A stretch of DNA of 56,027 bases from Akkermansiaceae bacterium UBA3385 (GCA_002358905.1 DEPT01000011.1:45240-101266); one strand, 5' to 3'. Positions 1-8,538 are shown, counted from the first letter of the stretch. Translations and numbers: made by a program. Notes: generated by a model not told the origin, from the sequence alone.

Positions 1-973
1 GGCGGCTGCCGAAGACATCGCCTGTAAGACACTCACTGTGTACACGGCAGAGAACCGGTTTCTCCGGGTCAATAGGACCGTGCACCAGGGCAAGGTGGGT
101 CTGACCGTCTACCTTGGAGTGGTAGGAATAGCAATCAAAATCGCCGAAATCAGTGGGGAGCTTCACCATTTCCTCTCGTATGACGAGTGTCTCGGTGTGC
201 TGCCGATGCTCGATAATCTGTGCCAGTGAGCAGGCCTTGAGCTCATATTTTTTCTGGAAGGACCCCAGTTCGCCGAGACGGGCCATGGTGCCGTCTTCCT
301 TCATGATTTCACAGCACACGCCCACGGGCTCGAGCCCTGCGATGCGCATCATGTCTACTGTGCCCTCTGTATGGCCGGCGCGGCGGATAACGCCGCCCTC
401 CACAGCGCGCAGCGGGAAACAGTGACCAGGCTGCACAAAGTCATCCAGCGTTGCCTTGGTATCGGCCAGCTTCAAAGTGGTGATGGAACGTTCGAAAGCG
501 CTGATGCCTGTTGTAGTGCCTTCCTTCGCGTCCACGCTTACGGTGAATGCAGTGTGATGTTTTTCCGTGTTGTGTTGAGCCTGCATGGGCAGACCAAGTG
601 CATCAACTCTTTCCGGAGCCATGGGCACGCAGATAAGGCCGCGGGCATGAGTGGCCATGAAGTTGATGTTCTGCGGTGTGGCAAATTGGCCTGCACAGAC
701 AAGGTCTGCTTCGTTTTCACGTTGGGGATCATCCGTCATCAGGATGAGTTTACCCATGCGCAGATCTGCAATGACTTCTTCCAGCGGGGAGTAGACAATG
801 GGGTCCACGCCGTCGGCCACGGGCACAGAGCAGGGAGGCTCAGTGGCAGGTGCCTCCGGCTCGGGGGCGGGAGCAGGGGGGAGTTCCTCGCCCATGGTGG
901 CAGCATCGCAACGATTGATGAAATCGTTGATATCGAAGGAACCGTTGACGCTGGTGAATTCGATATGCTTCAT
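1..973 (-). CDS. ribBA: Riboflavin biosynthesis protein RibBA (DHBP synthase/GTP cyclohydrolase II), C-terminus cut by window edge
   Basis: Bifunctional enzyme for two entry steps of riboflavin synthesis: ribulose-5-phosphate to 3,4-dihydroxy-2-butanone 4-phosphate, and GTP ring opening. The frame reads from ATG at 973 through the left edge with no stop (324 codons visible). After a Pro/Ala-rich N-terminal extension of about 60 residues comes a RibB domain (about 62-265) with DDPQRENEADL, a HARGLI stretch, and GTTTGIS and RRAGHTEG motifs. The cyclohydrolase II domain starts near residue 290 and shows HSECLTGDVFG at the edge. It lies 13 bp behind glnS, so it is probably co-transcribed. The N-terminal extension is unusual; an internal start could be used instead. 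Identity is confident; the C-terminus is unseen. Confidence 0.93.
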   Translation of the reverse strand, partial: MKHIEFTSVNGSFDINDFINRCDAATMGEELPPAPAPEPEAPATEPPCSVPVADGVDPIVYSPLEEVIADLRMGKLILMTDDPQRENEADLVCAGQFATPQNINFMATHARGLICVPMAPERVDALGLPMQAQHNTEKHHTAFTVSVDAKEGTTTGISAFERSITTLKLADTKATLDDFVQPGHCFPLRAVEGGVIRRAGHTEGTVDMMRIAGLEPVGVCCEIMKEDGTMARLGELGSFQKKYELKACSLAQIIEHRQHTETLVIREEMVKLPTDFGDFDCYSYHSKVDGQTHLALVHGPIDPEKPVLCRVHSECLTGDVFGSR

Positions 974-986
974 GAATGCAGACGAC

Positions 987-2663
987 TTACTTATTCATCT
1001 TGGCCCAGGAATCGCGGAGACCTACGGAGCGGTTGAACACGGGATGCTCGGCGGTGTGGTCGTAGCGGTCGGCCACGAAGTAGCCGGTGCGCTCGAACTG
1101 GCACAGGAATTCGGCAGGGGCGCTGGCCAGAGCGGGTTCCACCACTGCATCGGTCAGCACGGTGAGGGAATCGGCATTCAGGGAAGCCAGGAAGCCTTCC
1201 TCGTTGGCATCCGGTGCTTCGTCCTTGAACAGACGGTCATAGAGCCGCACCTCTGCCTTCACGCCGTACTTGGCAGATACCCAGTGGATGGCACCCTTGC
1301 ACTTGATGCCCTCGGGCGGGTTGGAACCCACAGTGCCGGGGATGATTTCTGCCTGAACCTCGGTCACGTTGCCCGCAGCATCAGCGGTGTAGCCGGTGCA
1401 GATCATGCAGTAGCCGCCGCGCAGACGTACACATGCTCCGGGAGAAAGGCGCTTGTACTTCTTAGGCGGTTCCACCATGAAGTCTTCCTGCTCAATCCAA
1501 ACTTCCTTGGTGAGCGTAATCTTACGGTTGCCCAGCTCCGGCTTCTCGGGGTTGATGACCACTTCAACCTCTTCTTCGAAGTCATCGGGTACGTTTGTGA
1601 GCACCAGCTTGAGGGGCTTGAGCACAGCCATGCGGCGCTCGGCTTCGGCGTTCAACTCATTTCGTACAGCATTTTCCAGACGAGCCACATCGGTGTTGCC
1701 GTTGAACTTGGTGATGCCTACGCCTTCACAGAAATCCACAATGGCCTTGGCGGGGTAACCGCGGCGGCGCATACCACAGATTGTGGGCATGCGGGGGTCG
1801 TCCCAACCGGCCACGTAGCCTTCCTCCACCATCTGGCGCAGCTTGCGCTTGCTCATCACGGTGTAGGTGATGTTCAGGCGGGAGAACTCGCGCTGCTTGG
1901 GCTTGGCGGGCACGGGGCAGTTGTCGATAACCCATTCGTACAGCGGGCGGTGGTTCTCGAACTCCAGCGTGCAGAGGGAGTGGGTGATGTGCTCGTAGGC
2001 ATCTTCCAGCGGGTGGGCGAAGTCGTACATCGGGTAGATGCACCAGGTGTTGCCCGTGTTGTGGTGGTGGTCGTAGGAGATGCGGTAAATCACCGGGTCG
2101 CGCATGTTCATGTTGCTGCTGGCCATGTCAATCTTGGCACGCAGCACGGCGGCACCCTCGGCATAATCCCCGCGCTTCATGGCTTCGAAGAGAGCCAGGT
2201 TCTCCTCCACAGTGGTGTTGCGGTAGGGGGATTCCACGCCGGGCGTTACCAGATTGCCACGCTGCAGACGCATGGTCTCGCGGTCCTGCAGGTCCACGTA
2301 GGCCAGGCCGTTCTTGATGAGGTGCACGGCGCAGTCGTAGTAGAAATCAAAGATGTTGGAAGCCCAGTACAGGTGCTCGCCCCAGTCGAACCCGAGCCAG
2401 TGGATATCCTCCTGGATGGAGTTGACGAACTCAATATCCTCCTTACAGGGGTTGGTGTCGTCAAAACGCAGGTGACACACCGCGCCCAGGTGGGCATATT
2501 CCTTGGCAAGACCAAAATCCAGACAAATGGCTTTGGCGTGGCCAATGTGCAGATAACCATTCGGCTCCGGGGGAAAACGGGTAATCGGTACCTCGCAGTA
2601 TCCCTCTGCCAGATCCTTGGCTACCATGTCGCGGATGAAGTCTTTTTTCTCCTCTGTGGTCAT
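987..2663 (-). CDS. glnS: Glutaminyl-tRNA synthetase
   Basis: Class I synthetase charging tRNA-Gln in the cytoplasm. The Rossmann catalytic core carries PEPNGYLHIGHAK (HIGH at residues 39-42) and the KMSKS-type loop VMSKRKL near residue 270, followed by the beta-barrel anticodon-binding domains. The length of 558 aa matches bacterial GlnRS. I chose ATG at 2663 (MTTEEKK) over an in-frame start at 2720 because a TTGATT-17-TAGAAT promoter lies between them, ending 7 nt before 2663; the mRNA is then predicted leaderless. ribBA follows after 13 bp. Its presence implies direct Gln-tRNA charging rather than sole reliance on the GatCAB route. Confidence 0.97.
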   Translation of the reverse strand: MTTEEKKDFIRDMVAKDLAEGYCEVPITRFPPEPNGYLHIGHAKAICLDFGLAKEYAHLGAVCHLRFDDTNPCKEDIEFVNSIQEDIHWLGFDWGEHLYWASNIFDFYYDCAVHLIKNGLAYVDLQDRETMRLQRGNLVTPGVESPYRNTTVEENLALFEAMKRGDYAEGAAVLRAKIDMASSNMNMRDPVIYRISYDHHHNTGNTWCIYPMYDFAHPLEDAYEHITHSLCTLEFENHRPLYEWVIDNCPVPAKPKQREFSRLNITYTVMSKRKLRQMVEEGYVAGWDDPRMPTICGMRRRGYPAKAIVDFCEGVGITKFNGNTDVARLENAVRNELNAEAERRMAVLKPLKLVLTNVPDDFEEEVEVVINPEKPELGNRKITLTKEVWIEQEDFMVEPPKKYKRLSPGACVRLRGGYCMICTGYTADAAGNVTEVQAEIIPGTVGSNPPEGIKCKGAIHWVSAKYGVKAEVRLYDRLFKDEAPDANEEGFLASLNADSLTVLTDAVVEPALASAPAEFLCQFERTGYFVADRYDHTAEHPVFNRSVGLRDSWAKMNK

Positions 2664-2670
2664 GCGCGCG

Positions 2671-2699
2671 ATTCTATCCCCAAAATGCCCGAAAATCAA
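2671..2699 (-). promoter_or_regulatory. glnS promoter (leaderless geometry)
   Basis: On the minus strand TTGATT (2694-2699), 17 bp spacer, TAGAAT (2671-2676), then only 7 nt to the glnS ATG at 2663. Transcription would start at or next to the A of the start codon. Confidence 0.75.
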
Positions 2700-2960
2700 G
2701 CGAAATCGGGGGCATGACACGCATGAAAACAGGCTTGCAGTGTGTGTAATCAGGATTGATATGGCGTTAGGCTACCTTTGTCCGATGACGATTGTGGTTA
2801 CAGACGCTGGGGTACCCCGAAGGGGATTCAGGAACGGGGATGAAGTCTGGAAAATCATCTGCATGGTGATAAAGGGATGTATACACGAGCCTTTGTTGTA
2901 CGCCGGTCGGTGGAGGCCCGTGTGTCTGAAAGAGTCAATTTGCACTAGCCAAGGTGGGCG
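2700..2960. other. Intergenic region between divergent glnS and rnc
   Basis: The divergent glnS and rnc promoters flank about 250 bp with no convincing gene. A 77-codon + strand frame (about 2761-2994) overlaps the rnc start, has no recognisable motif and is probably chance. A small CCCC-gaa-GGGG hairpin lies near 2816-2826. No known RNA family is recognised. Confidence 0.4.
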
Positions 2961-2965
2961 ATATA

Positions 2966-2974
2966 TGGTAGAAT
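2966..2974 (+). promoter_or_regulatory. rnc promoter (extended -10)
   Basis: TGG plus TAGAAT (2969-2974) forms an extended -10 ending 7 nt before the rnc ATG. TTGCAC at 2940-2945 is 23 bp away, too far for a standard -35, so the extended TGn element probably compensates. Confidence 0.6.
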
Positions 2975-2981
2975 ACCGCGC

Positions 2982-3665
2982 ATGGATAGAATAGCGGTCG
3001 AAAAGAGCCTGAATTACGTATTCACAGATGAAACATGGCTGAAGCAGGCCCTTACACACCCGAGTGTTGACCAGAAGCGCATTACCAATCTTAATTATGA
3101 GCGCCTCGAGTTCCTGGGTGATGCTGTGCTGGAGCTGGTGGTGAGCCGTGAGCTCTTTGCCCGTTATCCGAAGGCCGATGAAGGTTTGCTGACCAAGATG
3201 CGTTCGTCTATCGTAAGCCGTGCTCATCTTGCGGAGCTTTGCGGGAAACTGGGCTGGGGTGAACAGATGCTGATGAGCCCCCAGCTGGAGAAAACCGGTG
3301 GCCGCAAGGCACTTTCGGTTCTTGCAAACACCTTTGAAAGTGTGATTGGTGCGGTAATGATGGATTCTAACTACAATGCCGCGCGTAAGGTATCACTTCA
3401 TTTGCTCGAAGCTAGTCTGGACGTAGCACATACCCTCATTTCCATTAACTACAAGGGCGAGTTGCTGGAGACCTTGCAGGCTATCAATGGGCAGGGCCCA
3501 AAATACCTTGTTGAGCTGGTGGATGAAAACAGCCCAGCCGGTCCTTTTCGCGCCCGTGTTATGTGGAATGACAAGGAATTGGGCAGTGCCGAAGGGCAGA
3601 GTAAGCACAAGGCAGAAATGGCTGCCGCTGCAGTCGCGCTGGAGGCCAAACTCTACTCGGCCTGA
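2982..3665 (+). CDS. rnc: Ribonuclease III
   Basis: Double-strand RNA endonuclease for rRNA and mRNA processing, acting as a dimer with two Mg ions. The RIIID domain (about 5-130) shows the signature YERLEFLGDAVLE with Glu40, Glu43 and Asp47; the second metal-binding helix reads LANTFESVIG, so Glu119 is present while the usual Asp two helical turns earlier is Asn116. A dsRNA-binding domain fills about 155-225, with KHKAEMAAAA at its end. The 227 aa length is normal. The 3' end overlaps the convergent glycosyltransferase-like gene by 13 bp. The predicted mRNA is leaderless. Confidence 0.95.
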   Translation: MDRIAVEKSLNYVFTDETWLKQALTHPSVDQKRITNLNYERLEFLGDAVLELVVSRELFARYPKADEGLLTKMRSSIVSRAHLAELCGKLGWGEQMLMSPQLEKTGGRKALSVLANTFESVIGAVMMDSNYNAARKVSLHLLEASLDVAHTLISINYKGELLETLQAINGQGPKYLVELVDENSPAGPFRARVMWNDKELGSAEGQSKHKAEMAAAAVALEAKLYSA

Positions 3666-4672
3666 GTTCCGTTAAGCGGGACTTGAATAAAAGGTTTGTC
3701 TCCGATAAAGGCGGCTATGCGGGAGAAGCCACCTCCGTATATCTGCGGGCCGGTAATGCTGTACACTCTTTCTGCCTGGGACATAATCATCATGTCCACA
3801 AATGCTTTGTCCGTGACGTCATCCTGTTGCTCATAGCAGAGTATATGCCCGACATGGCCGGGTAACTGTCGGGTGAAATCCGGGTGCGGGGCTGCCAGGA
3901 ACTTGTTGCTGTCAGAAAAGAGTACAATGGGCTTCCGGCAATCCTGATAGATTGTCTCCAGCGTATCGTTCACTCGCTGAATCATTTCTCTTTGTTCTTC
4001 CTGCGTTGCGGTACCGTTTACTGCATCACAGCGTTCTTCAACAGCTTCAAAGAAATTCAGGAAGCGGATGTGTACAGCAATGTAACCATTTTCTTCCAGT
4101 TGAAGATATTGCAATGCATCTCCGACAAGTGATTCAAGCCGGGGACTCATTTTGAAAAGTTGCCAGAAAAGAGAACTGAAAGTACCTATATGGGCTGGTA
4201 CGACTCCAAGCTCAAACAAATTGAGAGACCAATACCAGTGATATTCTTTTCGTGTTGGACTCAGTCGGGGCCAGCTGTCTTGGAACCAGAGTAATGATAC
4301 ATTGTTCAAGCCTCTGCGTATATCGGCTTTCTCAATCCTCCAATCTATGTCTGCAGGTTCCAAATATTTGGTCAGCTCAAATCCTTTGTCGTGGTAAACG
4401 AAGAATGGTAAATTGTACTCCTTAGCCACAGCGTACGCACTGATAACGCAACGTATACGGTCTGCAAGTCCAGTGAACTCCGTTCCTTCTGTCATGAAGA
4501 TTACCATGCGGGAGCCTTTTGCTTTGCAGCGAAACTCAAAGAATTTGTACATGGTGCAAATTACATTTGCACGTGTACCAATCATGTACAGCTCAGGCTC
4601 ATTCCGGTACATGTAGCGTACAATTTTTTTCTTGAGCCTTGATGGAAAATCCTTTAAGGGGAAGATACTCAT
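3653..4672 (-). CDS. Fucosyltransferase-like GT-B protein (O-FucT/NodZ/GT11-type fold)
   Basis: A 339 aa cytoplasmic protein with no signal peptide. Central GYIAVHIRFLNFFE resembles the His-x-Arg motif I of alpha-fucosyltransferases that binds GDP-fucose. The C-terminal half has VLFSDSNKF followed by DKAFVDMMIMSQAERVYS and GGGFSRIAAF, the pattern of the GT11/FUT8/O-FucT nucleotide-binding lobe. It probably adds a deoxyhexose to a surface glycan, but donor and acceptor cannot be read from sequence. The ATG overlaps the upstream stop (ATGA), so it is the last gene of the miaB operon. The superfamily call is moderate; fucose specificity is inference. Confidence 0.55.
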   Translation of the reverse strand: MSIFPLKDFPSRLKKKIVRYMYRNEPELYMIGTRANVICTMYKFFEFRCKAKGSRMVIFMTEGTEFTGLADRIRCVISAYAVAKEYNLPFFVYHDKGFELTKYLEPADIDWRIEKADIRRGLNNVSLLWFQDSWPRLSPTRKEYHWYWSLNLFELGVVPAHIGTFSSLFWQLFKMSPRLESLVGDALQYLQLEENGYIAVHIRFLNFFEAVEERCDAVNGTATQEEQREMIQRVNDTLETIYQDCRKPIVLFSDSNKFLAAPHPDFTRQLPGHVGHILCYEQQDDVTDKAFVDMMIMSQAERVYSITGPQIYGGGFSRIAAFIGDKPFIQVPLNGTQAE

Positions 4673-5616
4673 GACTCTGACGGGATTTGCAGATGACTCA
4701 GTCTGATGATACGGACTGGTTGGTCTGTTGCTGATATTGGGATGACTCTGTTACTCCCGTTCACACGAAGAAAGAATAAGCCCTGCCGGGGAAGATGAAA
4801 GCTCGTCATGTAGCGCATATCATCCTGCTTGGAGGGGAGAATACTGTGTGCCACGATACTGTGGTTTTCATCCAGCAGCTCCACCGGATAGCCGTGTTCG
4901 ATTCTGGGTACAATGTCAAGCAGAATCCGTTGGTGCTGGTCAGATAAACCATTGTTCTGGTACCAGCTGCGGGCAATTCTGGTATATCGTTCTGTTACGT
5001 CCTCTGCAAAAACAGGGCACGCAAGTGAGCTCATTCCCCATATCCGCTTTCCCTCAGGAGTAGCGGCAAGGATGCGCTGGTTCGGATTACTGGTGTTCAG
5101 CATACCGACATTTTCCATAACCCAGGGTGTGTTGAAGTCTCTCTCGTTGAATTCAATCATGTGCCACTCACCCTCGAACCATGCTTCTGCCCAGGTATGA
5201 TTACCCCGTATATGGTTCCATGTCCGGATGCCCACGGCTCGTGCCGGGATATCAATGGCTCGGAGTGCACATACCAGAAGAATGCTTTGCCCGGTGCAGG
5301 AAACTTTCTTTTCTGCGAGCGCCTCAAGAACATTCATATTATGCTTGCTGCGCTCCGGTGAATAGAATACGCCGGTTTTCTTGCTTAATTGGGAAGAAAT
5401 GGTCAATACCGCTTCTTTTGCTGTGCGGCACCCTGTTACCATTGAATCCACAATGGGCGTTAATACCGGTCTCCAGTTGCATGGAACTTCATCCAGCACC
5501 TGGTCCGGTGTAACGGATGCCTGAATCACTTCAACAGGCGCTGCGTTGCTCCACGGATATTCACCGGCAAACAAACCATTTGCCAGTATTACCAGTGTTG
5601 CAAAAAATCTCTTCAT
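4669..5616 (-). CDS. Secreted transglutaminase-like (papain-fold) protein
   Basis: The start at 5616 gives MKRFFATLVILANGLFAG, a signal peptide, and overlaps the miaB stop as ATGA; a longer frame from 5649 is unlikely. The transglutaminase-like core spans about 85-165: Cys107 in VSCTGQS, His140 in NHTWAEAW, and a third position reading WHMIEF, where the family usually has Asp but this protein has Glu155. The C-terminal 150 aa are probably beta-rich and unassigned. Such domains in bacteria are mostly proteases or amidases rather than crosslinkers. It is likely periplasmic or surface-exposed; the substrate is unknown. Confidence 0.7.
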   Translation of the reverse strand: MKRFFATLVILANGLFAGEYPWSNAAPVEVIQASVTPDQVLDEVPCNWRPVLTPIVDSMVTGCRTAKEAVLTISSQLSKKTGVFYSPERSKHNMNVLEALAEKKVSCTGQSILLVCALRAIDIPARAVGIRTWNHIRGNHTWAEAWFEGEWHMIEFNERDFNTPWVMENVGMLNTSNPNQRILAATPEGKRIWGMSSLACPVFAEDVTERYTRIARSWYQNNGLSDQHQRILLDIVPRIEHGYPVELLDENHSIVAHSILPSKQDDMRYMTSFHLPRQGLFFLRVNGSNRVIPISATDQPVRIIRLSHLQIPSES

Positions 5617-6971
5617 ACCACTTCGCCGTACAGTGTGAACCCGGTGCATTCTGCTATGCGGACAGGTACGAGCGTGCCTACTTCGGCGCTTCCCCCCGGG
5701 ATAATGACGGGCTTATTCTGGGATGTTCGTCCCTGAAGCCTGTCCTGGTTGTTCTTGCTTGCCCCTTCCACCAGAATAGTCTGTTCTGTCCCGACCAGAG
5801 CCTGGTTGCGCGCAACTGCAATGCGGTTTACCGCTTCCAGTAGGTCGTGATTGCGTTCCTCTTTGACTCGCAGACAAATTTGATTATCCATAGCTGCAGC
5901 CACCGTGTCCCGGCGTGGTGAATACTGGAACACAAATGCGTTGTCAAACTGAATGCGTTCTACAGCGGCCTTCGTTTCAAGATAATCCTCGTGAGTTTCA
6001 CCGGGGAAGCCGACAATGATGTCCGTGGTGATAGCCAGATCCGGGCGTGCCTCGCGCATGGCTTCACAGAGTTTCAAATACTTTTCGTTCTTATACGGAC
6101 GGCGCATGAGCTGCAGAATGCGGTCGCTGCCACTCTGCATCGGGAAATGAATGTGGCTGCACAGCTTCGGCAGATATGTATAGGCATTCACCAAATCCTG
6201 GCGGAATCCGATGGGGTGCGGGCTTGTGAAACGGATGCGTTCGAGGCCATCCATGTCGTTGAGCTTCTCAAGAAGTCTTACGAATGCTCCACGTCCATTG
6301 ATGATTGGTTCGTCCTTGCCATACCGGTTTACAATCTGCCCGAGCAGAGTAACTTCCTTGACACCACGGTCAACAAGCTCTTTTACTTCCTGGAGAATAT
6401 CTGCTTCTGGGCGGCTGCATTCGGAGCCGCGCGTGCTGGGTACAATGCAGTAGGAACAGCGCATTTCACAGCCTTGCATGATGGAGACAAAAGCTGTACA
6501 GTTGCCAGCTGGTGGAAGGTGGTCACGAATCTCGTTCTGGAAGCCTTCTTCCTGCTGGGTAGCGCAGATATGGGCACCACGGCGGATATTCTCAAAATCC
6601 GGTTGTCCGAGTCTGCTGCGGAGCAATCTGTTGCAGAGCTTGTAAACATTGTGGTATTGCTGGGTGCCGGTCACGATATCCAGGCGGGGAACATCGCGGA
6701 AAAGGGATGCCGCGCGGCTCTGGCACATGCAGCCCATGAATCCATAGACCACCCATGGTTTTGCGGTGGGGCGGGCGCAGAGAAGTCCCATTTTTCCCAG
6801 TGCTTTCAGTTCTGCTTTCTCTCGTACAGAACATGTATTGATGAGGATGACGTCAGCTTGCGATTCATCCTTAGTCAGTTCATAGCCTCCGGCCAGGAAC
6901 ATGCTTGCCACCTGTTCGGAGTCTCGCTCATTCATCTGGCAGCCGTAAGTCTTAATCAGTACACTGGGCAT
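5613..6971 (-). CDS. miaB: tRNA-2-methylthio-N6-dimethylallyladenosine synthase MiaB
   Basis: Radical-SAM methylthiotransferase modifying A37 of tRNAs that read UNN codons. The N-terminal UPF0004 domain has the auxiliary cluster cysteines Cys11, Cys47 and Cys81; the radical-SAM motif CEMRCSYC provides Cys168, 172 and 175; a TRAM domain closes the protein. The 452 aa length is typical. A TAGCAT -10-like hexamer (6978-6983) ends 6 nt before the ATG but its -35 is poor. It heads a three-gene operon in which each following gene starts inside the previous stop codon. MtaB-type enzymes are the alternative, but the SIMQGC context and TLLGQ favour MiaB. Confidence 0.93.
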   Translation of the reverse strand: MPSVLIKTYGCQMNERDSEQVASMFLAGGYELTKDESQADVILINTCSVREKAELKALGKMGLLCARPTAKPWVVYGFMGCMCQSRAASLFRDVPRLDIVTGTQQYHNVYKLCNRLLRSRLGQPDFENIRRGAHICATQQEEGFQNEIRDHLPPAGNCTAFVSIMQGCEMRCSYCIVPSTRGSECSRPEADILQEVKELVDRGVKEVTLLGQIVNRYGKDEPIINGRGAFVRLLEKLNDMDGLERIRFTSPHPIGFRQDLVNAYTYLPKLCSHIHFPMQSGSDRILQLMRRPYKNEKYLKLCEAMREARPDLAITTDIIVGFPGETHEDYLETKAAVERIQFDNAFVFQYSPRRDTVAAAMDNQICLRVKEERNHDLLEAVNRIAVARNQALVGTEQTILVEGASKNNQDRLQGRTSQNKPVIIPGGSAEVGTLVPVRIAECTGFTLYGEVV

Positions 6972-7040
6972 GCACCTATGCTAACACAGCCGCGGGGCAT
7001 TGAAAAGCCCAATTCAAGTATGCCCCTCATTTTGAATCTT

Positions 7041-7319
7041 TCATTCCGGGGAAATGAGCCCCTTTGCAGCTTTAAATGTAAGCTCGGATTTTGCCTCAAT
7101 CCGGAGCATGGTGCCGGTGTTGATGTCGTAGCCTAGCCTTGCTTTTCTATGTGTTCGCTCGAATGTTCCGAAATGTGCGAGGTGTAGTTTCCCTGGCTCT
7201 GTTTCTGCTGCTTTGAGTATGGATGCGAGCACCGCCTCTACTGCAGCAGAGGCGGTGGCTCGGGTGGCGCCCGGGCCCATGTATCGCTGAACCCTGGCTA
7301 TGAGTTGTTTCTTGTTCAC
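7041..7319 (-). CDS. HU/IHF-family DNA-binding protein
   Basis: A 92 aa histone-like protein. The N-terminal helices are followed by the beta-arm signature region FGTFERTHRKAR, DINTGTMLRIEAK and FKAAKGL, as in HU. The start is GTG and overlaps the mscL stop codon (GTGA at 7316-7319), so translation is coupled. HU proteins bend and compact DNA. Whether it is a general HU or a specialised paralogue cannot be decided; being behind mscL is not a classic hup location. Confidence 0.88.
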   Translation of the reverse strand: MNKKQLIARVQRYMGPGATRATASAAVEAVLASILKAAETEPGKLHLAHFGTFERTHRKARLGYDINTGTMLRIEAKSELTFKAAKGLISPE

Positions 7320-7744
7320 TTGTTTTTCAGAGCATCGCGGATTTCTCGCAGCAGCAGAATATCCTCCGGGGTGGGCGGCGGCTCAGGTGCCGGCGCAGGG
7401 ACTGCCGGTTCTTCTTTCTTTACGCGCAGCTTGCAAATCAGGCGTACAGCCCAGAAGATAGTGAGGGCGATGATGAGAAAATCCAGCACCGTCTGGCAGA
7501 ATACGCCGTATTTGATGACCGGCGCTCCCTCTTCGGCGCTCAGCGCATAAGTAAGCTCTGCCAGGTTCTTGGTGTCGCCGGTGAGCATGGAGATGGCCGG
7601 CATGATGATGTCGTTCACCAGGGATGTGACAATTTTGCCGAATGCACCGCCGATGATGACACCCACGGCCATGTCTACCACGTTGCCTTTGAGCGCGAAT
7701 TTCTTGAACTCCTCGACCCAGGCGGGTTTAAGTTTTTCAATCAT
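7316..7744 (-). CDS. mscL: Large-conductance mechanosensitive channel MscL
   Basis: Inner-membrane pentameric tension-gated pore releasing solutes during hypo-osmotic shock. The start at 7744 (MIEKLK) gives 142 aa and avoids overlap with the upstream gene, which an earlier start at 7792 would create. Family hallmarks: FKKFALKGNVVDMAVGV with the gate helix, IGGAFGKIVTSLVNDIIMP, an extended periplasmic loop, TM2 with IIALTIFWAVRLI, and a charged C-terminal bundle ending PEDILLLREIRDAL. It lies 17 bp downstream of the phosphatase gene and is translationally coupled to the HU gene. Confidence 0.95.
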   Translation of the reverse strand: MIEKLKPAWVEEFKKFALKGNVVDMAVGVIIGGAFGKIVTSLVNDIIMPAISMLTGDTKNLAELTYALSAEEGAPVIKYGVFCQTVLDFLIIALTIFWAVRLICKLRVKKEEPAVPAPAPEPPPTPEDILLLREIRDALKNK

Positions 7745-7761
7745 AGTTGTATTTACAGGGG

Positions 7762-8448
7762 TTAGATTTTCTTGAATGCCTTGGTTCCCCACTCGGTGCA
7801 GGTCCAGGTGGTGCCGTCCTCACTGGTGAAGATGCACACACCACCGGTGGCTACCTTGATATCGTGCTCAGCGCAGAAGCCGGCGTAATCACCGGTGATG
7901 ACCGGGGCGAAGCGGATGGTGCCGTTGGAGGAGACACAGAGCATAATCTCGCCGTCCTTTACCTCGGAGGCCAGGCTCATCCAGTTGTCGCGGATTTGCT
8001 TCACATCGACTTTCCAGCCATCGGGTACGGTGGCATCGGCGTTCCATTTGTCGATAATGGCTTCACCTTTGGCTGCGATTTCCTCGAGTGTGAGGGTGGC
8101 GGGGTCGATGCCTTCTGCCTTGGCGGCTTCGGTGCCCAGGCGCGCCATGACCTGTTCTTCGGTCTTGTTTTCATCGGGGCCGTAGTCCACCTCGATGAAA
8201 CGGTGGTCGGGTTCCACCGGGCAGGTGCAGCCTGCTGCTTCAGCGGCGAGGGCAGCGGTGCCCATGGTTCGCTTCAGCGGTGCTGCCAGAATGCGGGTGG
8301 GAACTAGGCCAAGTTTTTTGAGATACAGGCCGACACCTTTGCCGCGTTCTTCTTCAACAAGTTCAAGGTCAGTGTGGCAACCTACGCGCGTGGGTGTTTC
8401 TCCTTTGGCAAAGGTGTTGCCGTGGCGGGCGATGATGAGTGTTTTCAT
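7762..8448 (-). CDS. Histidine phosphatase (phosphoglycerate mutase-like) with altered second active-site His
   Basis: A 228 aa cytoplasmic protein. The phosphoacceptor motif IIARHGNT (Arg8-His9-Gly10) opens the protein, PLKRTMGTA supplies the second Arg (Arg60), and IEVDYG fits the acid region. Where family members normally read S-H-G-G-x-I-R, this protein reads SSNGTIR: the second catalytic His is Asn175. It may therefore be a weakened phosphatase or have shifted specificity. Start 8448 was chosen because the RHG motif then follows within 10 residues. A TTGACT-17-TACTAT promoter precedes it by a leader of about 15 nt. First gene of an operon with mscL and the HU gene. Confidence 0.75.
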   Translation of the reverse strand: MKTLIIARHGNTFAKGETPTRVGCHTDLELVEEERGKGVGLYLKKLGLVPTRILAAPLKRTMGTAALAAEAAGCTCPVEPDHRFIEVDYGPDENKTEEQVMARLGTEAAKAEGIDPATLTLEEIAAKGEAIIDKWNADATVPDGWKVDVKQIRDNWMSLASEVKDGEIMLCVSSNGTIRFAPVITGDYAGFCAEHDIKVATGGVCIFTSEDGTTWTCTEWGTKAFKKI

Positions 8449-8469
8449 AGTAAAAGTGGTATTCTCCGT

Positions 8470-8498
8470 ATAGTACACCATGGTTGCGGGGAAGTCAA
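8470..8498 (-). promoter_or_regulatory. Promoter of phosphatase-mscL-HU operon
   Basis: TTGACT (8493-8498), 17 bp spacer, TACTAT (8470-8475) on the minus strand; predicted 5' leader about 15 nt to the ATG at 8448. It abuts the terminator of the preceding operon. Confidence 0.75.
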
Positions 8499-8499
8499 A

Positions 8500-8529
8500 G
8501 AAAAACGGCACGTTCTTTTCACGTGCCGT
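8500..8529 (-). terminator. Terminator of topoisomerase/PA14 operon
   Basis: A 9-bp perfect stem (8505-8513 with 8521-8529), 7-nt loop, then a minus-strand run of U just past the stem. It lies 10 bp downstream of the PA14-like gene stop. Confidence 0.88.
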
Positions 8530-8538
8530 ATAGAAATC

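Noticed and set aside
798..2717. 639-codon open frame on the + strand
   Set aside because: Antisense to glnS; the translation is a low-information His/Gly/Val-rich string typical of the complementary frame, while glnS has all family motifs.
2761..2994. 77-codon + strand frame before rnc
   Set aside because: Overlaps the rnc start, no motif, no convincing promoter; likely chance.
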